Assembly: GCA_002327905.1 (NCBI GenBank)
Contig: DCUY01000104.1
Coordinates: 8,298 to 72,297 of the forward strand
Source: Caldifarciminota bacterium UBA2202
GTDB taxonomy: Bacteria > Hydrothermota > 32-111
Length of the DNA: 64,000 nucleotides
Direction: 5' to 3'
The position numbers were made by a program, and so were the translations under genes. This document shows, piece by piece, positions 60,534-64,000 of this stretch (the stretch's first letter is position 1; each line of letters begins with the position of its first letter). The notes beneath the pieces were generated by a model, which searched no databases, was not told the DNA's origin, and saw nothing but the letters and a program-made list of their open reading frames with translations.

Positions 60534-60573
60534 ACTTTTGTTTAGCTTCAAAAGCCTCACCTGGTGATATTTG

Positions 60574-60640
60574 GGACTCCTTGTGTTATTTATTTTTCTG
60601 AATTACAATAATTCAGTTTTAATTCAAGGAGTCCTTTTTT
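60574..60640. repeat. Nested inverted repeat with T6 tail
   Basis: GGACTCCTTG (60574-60583) pairs with CAAGGAGTCC (60625-60634), followed by six T; inside lies a second hairpin CTGAATT-ACAAT-AATTCAG (60598-60616). It may be a terminator-like structure on the plus strand or the end structure of a lost insertion element. The rest of 60534-60767 shows nothing else. Confidence 0.6.
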
Positions 60641-60767
60641 ATGCTCAATGAGTTTTATTCTCATTTTTTTATATCCATGAAATTCCCCTCTATTGCTATA
60701 TTATAACTTCTTCTATCCTAATCTTTTATAAAGAATCGCTCAACTTAGGGTATAGTTATTATCACCT

Positions 60768-62273
60768 TCATTTTTCTTTTGATTTTTTGTGTCTTTCGTC
60801 CCATAAAGGTTTGGTTAATTTACGAATTTTTTCACCAAATTCTGCCATCTTTTCAAAGTATTCAGGGTCATGAAGTGCAATTTTTGCATTTTCATTTTCA
60901 GGTTTTATGTCGTCACTTAAAATTTTTTCTCTAAAACATTTGTAATTATCTCTAATGGAACAAGGTGCAAAGAAATTACCTGAAGGGTCTTTAAGATAAC
61001 CATACTCTTCCTGCCAGGATCTACCTCTTGTAAAAAAGTCACTCATTAATGCATCGACTATTGTTTTGTCATTTTGATAAAGTTCTATGATGTTGTCTTT
61101 GTAATACGGAATGAATACGCAAGGCATAATGTTGCCATTCCAGTCAATATGGAAATAACCTCCTTCTCGCGCATAAGCCATGCAACCACGACTTCCAGCA
61201 CCTGCATTCCAGAAATCTCCTACAAAATATCCTTTATCAAACATTATGTGTTCCCATTCTTTTAGTAGATTAACTCTTTCTTCAGGAGAAAGAACTAAAT
61301 CCATTGTATCTTTTGCTCTTCCTATTGGCATTAAATGAAACATCCACATATAAGTTGCTCCAACCTCATCAAACCAGTATTCATAAAATTTATCTTCCAA
61401 GAGAGAATTTATATTCTTTTTAGTAGCGGTTACTGAAATTCCAAATGGAATTCCAATTTTTTTCAAATGTTCTATGTTTTCTAAAATCTGTTTGAATACT
61501 CCTTTTCCCCGTCTGTCATCTGTTTCTTTTTCAAATCCTTCTACAGATATTGCAGGTGTTATGTTTCCTGTTTCTGCCATTCTTTCTAATCTATCTCCAT
61601 ATAATAGTAATCCATTTGTAAAAACAAGGAAAAACATATTCTGAAAAGTTTCTGCTATGGATATTATATCCTTTCCTGCTTCATTCCAGACGAAAGGTTC
61701 TCCACCAGAAACAACAACAAATGTTGAATCACATATATCCCGCATCTCTCTTATAGCCTTTTCTACTACCCAATAGGGCAAAGAAGCCATTGTCTGAGCC
61801 TGGCTTTCCGCATAACAACCAATACATCTCAGGTTGCATTTTTGTGTTGGTGAGATGGTGAAAAATCCAGGGGGCGCAACATTGTACTTTTCTATATATT
61901 TCTTTTTTACAGCAGATTTTTCTGAAGTGTCACTTTCTAACATATTTTTCATAAATATTTCCCATGATTTTTCCACGTATTTTTTTGAAATAAATCCTCT
62001 ATCACAATTTTTCATTAGCTGATTCACAATATTGATAACAAATTGTCCTACCACTCTTGCAATATATTCCGACTCAAAATATGTCGACTTAATTTTCTCA
62101 AACATCTTGTGTTTTATCCTGGCAACTGCCAGATTTCTTAAACATTTTTTAAGTGGAATTTTTGATGTAGATAATTTTATCAAGTTAAACACCACAGAGC
62201 TTTTTACTCCAGCCATAAACTTTCTTGCATTTTTACGACTTGCATTTTTAGGATTAAACATCTGTGTTATCAT
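60768..62273 (-). CDS. Radical SAM protein with SPASM-like C-terminal cysteines
   Basis: A 501-residue radical SAM enzyme. The cluster motif is C146-x3-C150-x2-C153 in TQKCNLRCIGCYAES; VVVSGGEPF is the SAM GGE block and ISVEGF a later strand. C-terminal cysteines (GSRGCMAYA, GNIMPCVFIPY, FAPCSIRDNYKCF) resemble auxiliary iron-sulfur sites of SPASM/twitch proteins. The 130-residue N-terminal extension is helical. Product unknown; such enzymes modify peptides or heme/sugar-like substrates. AGGAGG lies upstream. It is next to an MMPL-exporter remnant, once perhaps a transport partner. Confidence 0.8.
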   Translation of the reverse strand: MITQMFNPKNASRKNARKFMAGVKSSVVFNLIKLSTSKIPLKKCLRNLAVARIKHKMFEKIKSTYFESEYIARVVGQFVINIVNQLMKNCDRGFISKKYVEKSWEIFMKNMLESDTSEKSAVKKKYIEKYNVAPPGFFTISPTQKCNLRCIGCYAESQAQTMASLPYWVVEKAIREMRDICDSTFVVVSGGEPFVWNEAGKDIISIAETFQNMFFLVFTNGLLLYGDRLERMAETGNITPAISVEGFEKETDDRRGKGVFKQILENIEHLKKIGIPFGISVTATKKNINSLLEDKFYEYWFDEVGATYMWMFHLMPIGRAKDTMDLVLSPEERVNLLKEWEHIMFDKGYFVGDFWNAGAGSRGCMAYAREGGYFHIDWNGNIMPCVFIPYYKDNIIELYQNDKTIVDALMSDFFTRGRSWQEEYGYLKDPSGNFFAPCSIRDNYKCFREKILSDDIKPENENAKIALHDPEYFEKMAEFGEKIRKLTKPLWDERHKKSKEK

Positions 62274-62299
62274 TACATCCTCCTTTTTGCTTCACGCTT

Positions 62300-63250
62300 T
62301 TAATAATTTACTGCTTTATTAATAAATCTATCAAAATTTCCTATAAAACTCGATCTTGTTAAAAGAATTATTGTGGCAATAAAGTAATTGAACCAACACC
62401 TGAAACTATCATAGTAATAGCAACCGGAATACCAAATCGCCGCAGGGGAACCAAATTGGATAATGTGAGCACTAAAAAATCCCATTGTCACAGTTATTAC
62501 ATTAATAAAAATTGCCTTGCAGGTTGTTTCTAATGTTTTATCCAGCGCCTCAAGTTCAGTTCCGGCTTTCTTAAATTCTTTCCGAAACCTGCTGAAAAAA
62601 TGGATTGAATAATCTATCCCAATACCAATAGGGACGCTTCTTACAAGAACAGTGGCAACGTCCAGTGGAATGCTTGAGAACCCCATAAAACCAAAGATGA
62701 TTAAAAGTGCGAAACCTATTGGCACAAGACCTATCAACCCACCAATAAAAGAACGCATCATGAACATAAGACAGATAAATACCAGAACAACGGCAATAAT
62801 AATACTCTGGATTTGGCTGAGCATAATACTATTATCTAAATTCTGATAGATAGATGGCATCAATGTTTGAGCAAAAATGACATTAGAATTATTTACTTCT
62901 TTGATATATTCCTCAATATTCTCAAGCAATTTCCATGTTCGTGCCGTATTCATATTCGTAATAGTTGCCTGAATGATGGCTTCTGTTTTTGCTGGATTAA
63001 CCAATTGGCTCATAATTTCTTCCTCTTCTAAAAGAAACCAGAGATTGCTGACCTTATCTTTACTATCCGGTATTGTTTTCCCTTCGTCCATTACATCACT
63101 CATTTCTTCTATTATATCTACTACTGATTGGGGATTATGAACATCTTTTTTTGATTCTAAGAAATCTTTCATCTTTTTCATCTCTTCCAGAACCACAGGG
63201 TCCTGAATATCGACTTTAACTATCGTGGTGTCTCTAACAATTCTTGACAT
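62300..63250 (-). pseudogene. MMPL/RND-family exporter, broken by frameshifts and truncated by an IS element
   Basis: Residues from about 63250 downstream ([17 protein letters not shown]) match the periplasmic part and C-terminal membrane half of an MMPL transporter (LVFICLMFMMRSFIGGLIGLV, PIGIGIDYSIHFFSRFR). The N-terminal half is missing where the transposase begins. At 62474-62479 a T6 run on the coding strand shifts the frame: dropping one T restores FLVLTLSNLVPLRRFG, AITMIVSGVGSITLLP. A second shift near 62369-62383 returns to the original frame. So at least two frameshifts plus the IS junction make it non-functional. Confidence 0.78.
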
Positions 63251-64000
63251 TTGAAATTTTATTAAGAATGCTTTCGGCTGAGGCTGTCCAGACAAAAACT
63301 TTGGGATTTTGATTGTGATTATCTATATATTGATTGATAACATTAACAAGCTCTTTAATATTTTCAAATGATCCTCTGCGTATTATTTTGCAGGTTATTT
63401 CAGAGAACCATCGTTCTGCATGATTCAGCCATGAACTTGATGTTGGAGTTAAGTGCAGATGAAAACGAGGATGACGCTCCAGCCATTTTATTACACTCTT
63501 ATGTTTATGGGTTGCGTAATTATCTACAATAAGATGCAGGTCAAGTTCAGGTGGAGTCTTGACATTGATTATCTGCAAAAACCTTATGAACTCCTGATGC
63601 CTGAACTTCGGCATACAATCTCCTATCACATTCCCATCAAGTATATTTAATGCGGCAAACAAGGTTGTTGTGCCGTGTCTGACATAGTCATGCGTTTGTC
63701 TTGAAGGAATACCCGGACGAAGCGGAAGTATCAACTGACTTCTCTCTAATGCTTGCATCCGGCTCTTCTCATCTACGCACAATACGATTGCCTTGTCCGG
63801 TGGGTTCATGTATAACCCAACAATGTCATAGAACTTTTCTCTGAACGCCTTGCCTCTGCTTAACTTGAATGTATTTATCAGGTGTGGCTTAAGATTATAC
63901 TGCTTCCATATCCTCTGTACCATGTCTTTGCTCACTCCCTGCGCTTTCGCCATACTCCTCACACTCCAGTGCGCCACATCCGTTGGTGTTGTATGAAGTG
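63234..64000 (-). CDS. IS630-family transposase, 5' part beyond window
   Basis: At least 255 residues of a Tc1/mariner-like IS630 transposase; the frame stays open to the window edge (…[15 protein letters not shown]), so a GTG start at 63977 is not needed. N-terminal HTH end: [20 protein letters not shown] catalytic residues: D in [11 protein letters not shown] in [11 protein letters not shown] and E in [10 protein letters not shown], in the usual order. [15 protein letters not shown] is the family hallmark. It has replaced or interrupted the 5' half of the MMPL gene; the C-terminal residues ISNVKNC are probably encoded by MMPL-gene DNA read past the element end. Confidence 0.88.
   Translation of the reverse strand, partial: LHTTPTDVAHWSVRSMAKAQGVSKDMVQRIWKQYNLKPHLINTFKLSRGKAFREKFYDIVGLYMNPPDKAIVLCVDEKSRMQALERSQLILPLRPGIPSRQTHDYVRHGTTTLFAALNILDGNVIGDCMPKFRHQEFIRFLQIINVKTPPELDLHLIVDNYATHKHKSVIKWLERHPRFHLHLTPTSSSWLNHAERWFSEITCKIIRRGSFENIKELVNVINQYIDNHNQNPKVFVWTASAESILNKISNVKNC

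Noticed and set aside
1..64000. CRISPR arrays, tRNA and rRNA genes
   Set aside because: No regularly spaced direct repeats of 24-40 nt and no recognisable tRNA or rRNA segments were seen on reading through.

Overview
The window is a low-GC chromosomal segment of a Gram-negative bacterium, probably an uncultured candidate-phylum lineage. Two large secreted proteins end in type IX (Por) secretion-type C-terminal sorting domains, and there are outer-membrane-type lipoproteins. The complete cell-division/peptidoglycan cluster carries a MurE with the DNPR motif of meso-diaminopimelate-adding enzymes. A WOR-3/Cloacimonadota/Delongbacteria-like origin would fit, but I cannot place it from sequence alone. 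I saw no rRNA, tRNA or CRISPR array.

Left region (1-15065, minus strand): one long, tightly packed operon. It runs from two metallo-beta-lactamase-fold enzymes and a XerC/D recombinase, through a 1425-residue coiled-coil protein, into an envelope-polysaccharide block: NeuA-like cytidylyltransferase, WbpA, GumC/Wzc-type copolymerase with BY-kinase, AlgD/Ugd dehydrogenase, UDP-xylose synthase, WbpB and a truncated WbpE-like aminotransferase. WbpA, WbpB and WbpE are successive steps towards UDP-2,3-diacetamido-glucuronic/mannuronic acid, so an acidic diamino sugar, a xylose/uronic acid and a nonulosonate-like sugar are likely made here.

15236-26797: two T9SS-type secreted proteins, a GT-C membrane glycosyltransferase, an M29 aminopeptidase with DUF3467, an operon of J-domain, roadblock and ComEC proteins, and a GT4 glycosyltransferase. 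The larger secreted protein has a consensus promoter and ribosome site, but a C14 tract puts that start out of frame with the signal peptide. This looks like a phase-variable gene in the OFF state, or a homopolymer miscall.

26860-36576: an AT-rich accessory (defence-like) island. It contains a ParB-like protein, a two-methyltransferase restriction-modification system with a frameshifted endonuclease, IS256- and IS3-type remnants, a DUF5131/TcmP pair, and a three-gene operon combining a voltage-gated K+ channel, a PD-(D/E)XK-like protein and a membrane-anchored exported protein.

36588-41725: a minus-strand housekeeping operon (M23 peptidase, Dus, HD hydrolase, methyltransferase, EndoQ-like PHP nuclease, HIT protein, membrane protein).

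41857-58064: the division and cell wall cluster mraZ-STAS-rsmH-ftsL-ftsI-murE-murF-mraY-murD-ftsW-murG-murC-murB-ftsQ-ftsA-ftsZ. It starts with a TTGACA promoter followed by 10-bp-spaced MraZ boxes and ends in a strong terminator.

58356-64000: a tripartite HipBST-type toxin-antitoxin module behind four phased operators, a decayed SecB-like gene, palindromes, a radical SAM protein, and an MMPL exporter gene broken by frameshifts and an IS630 transposase that runs off the window.

Several promoters place the -10 box only 6-9 nt upstream of ATG, which suggests leaderless transcripts are common in this organism alongside Shine-Dalgarno-led genes.
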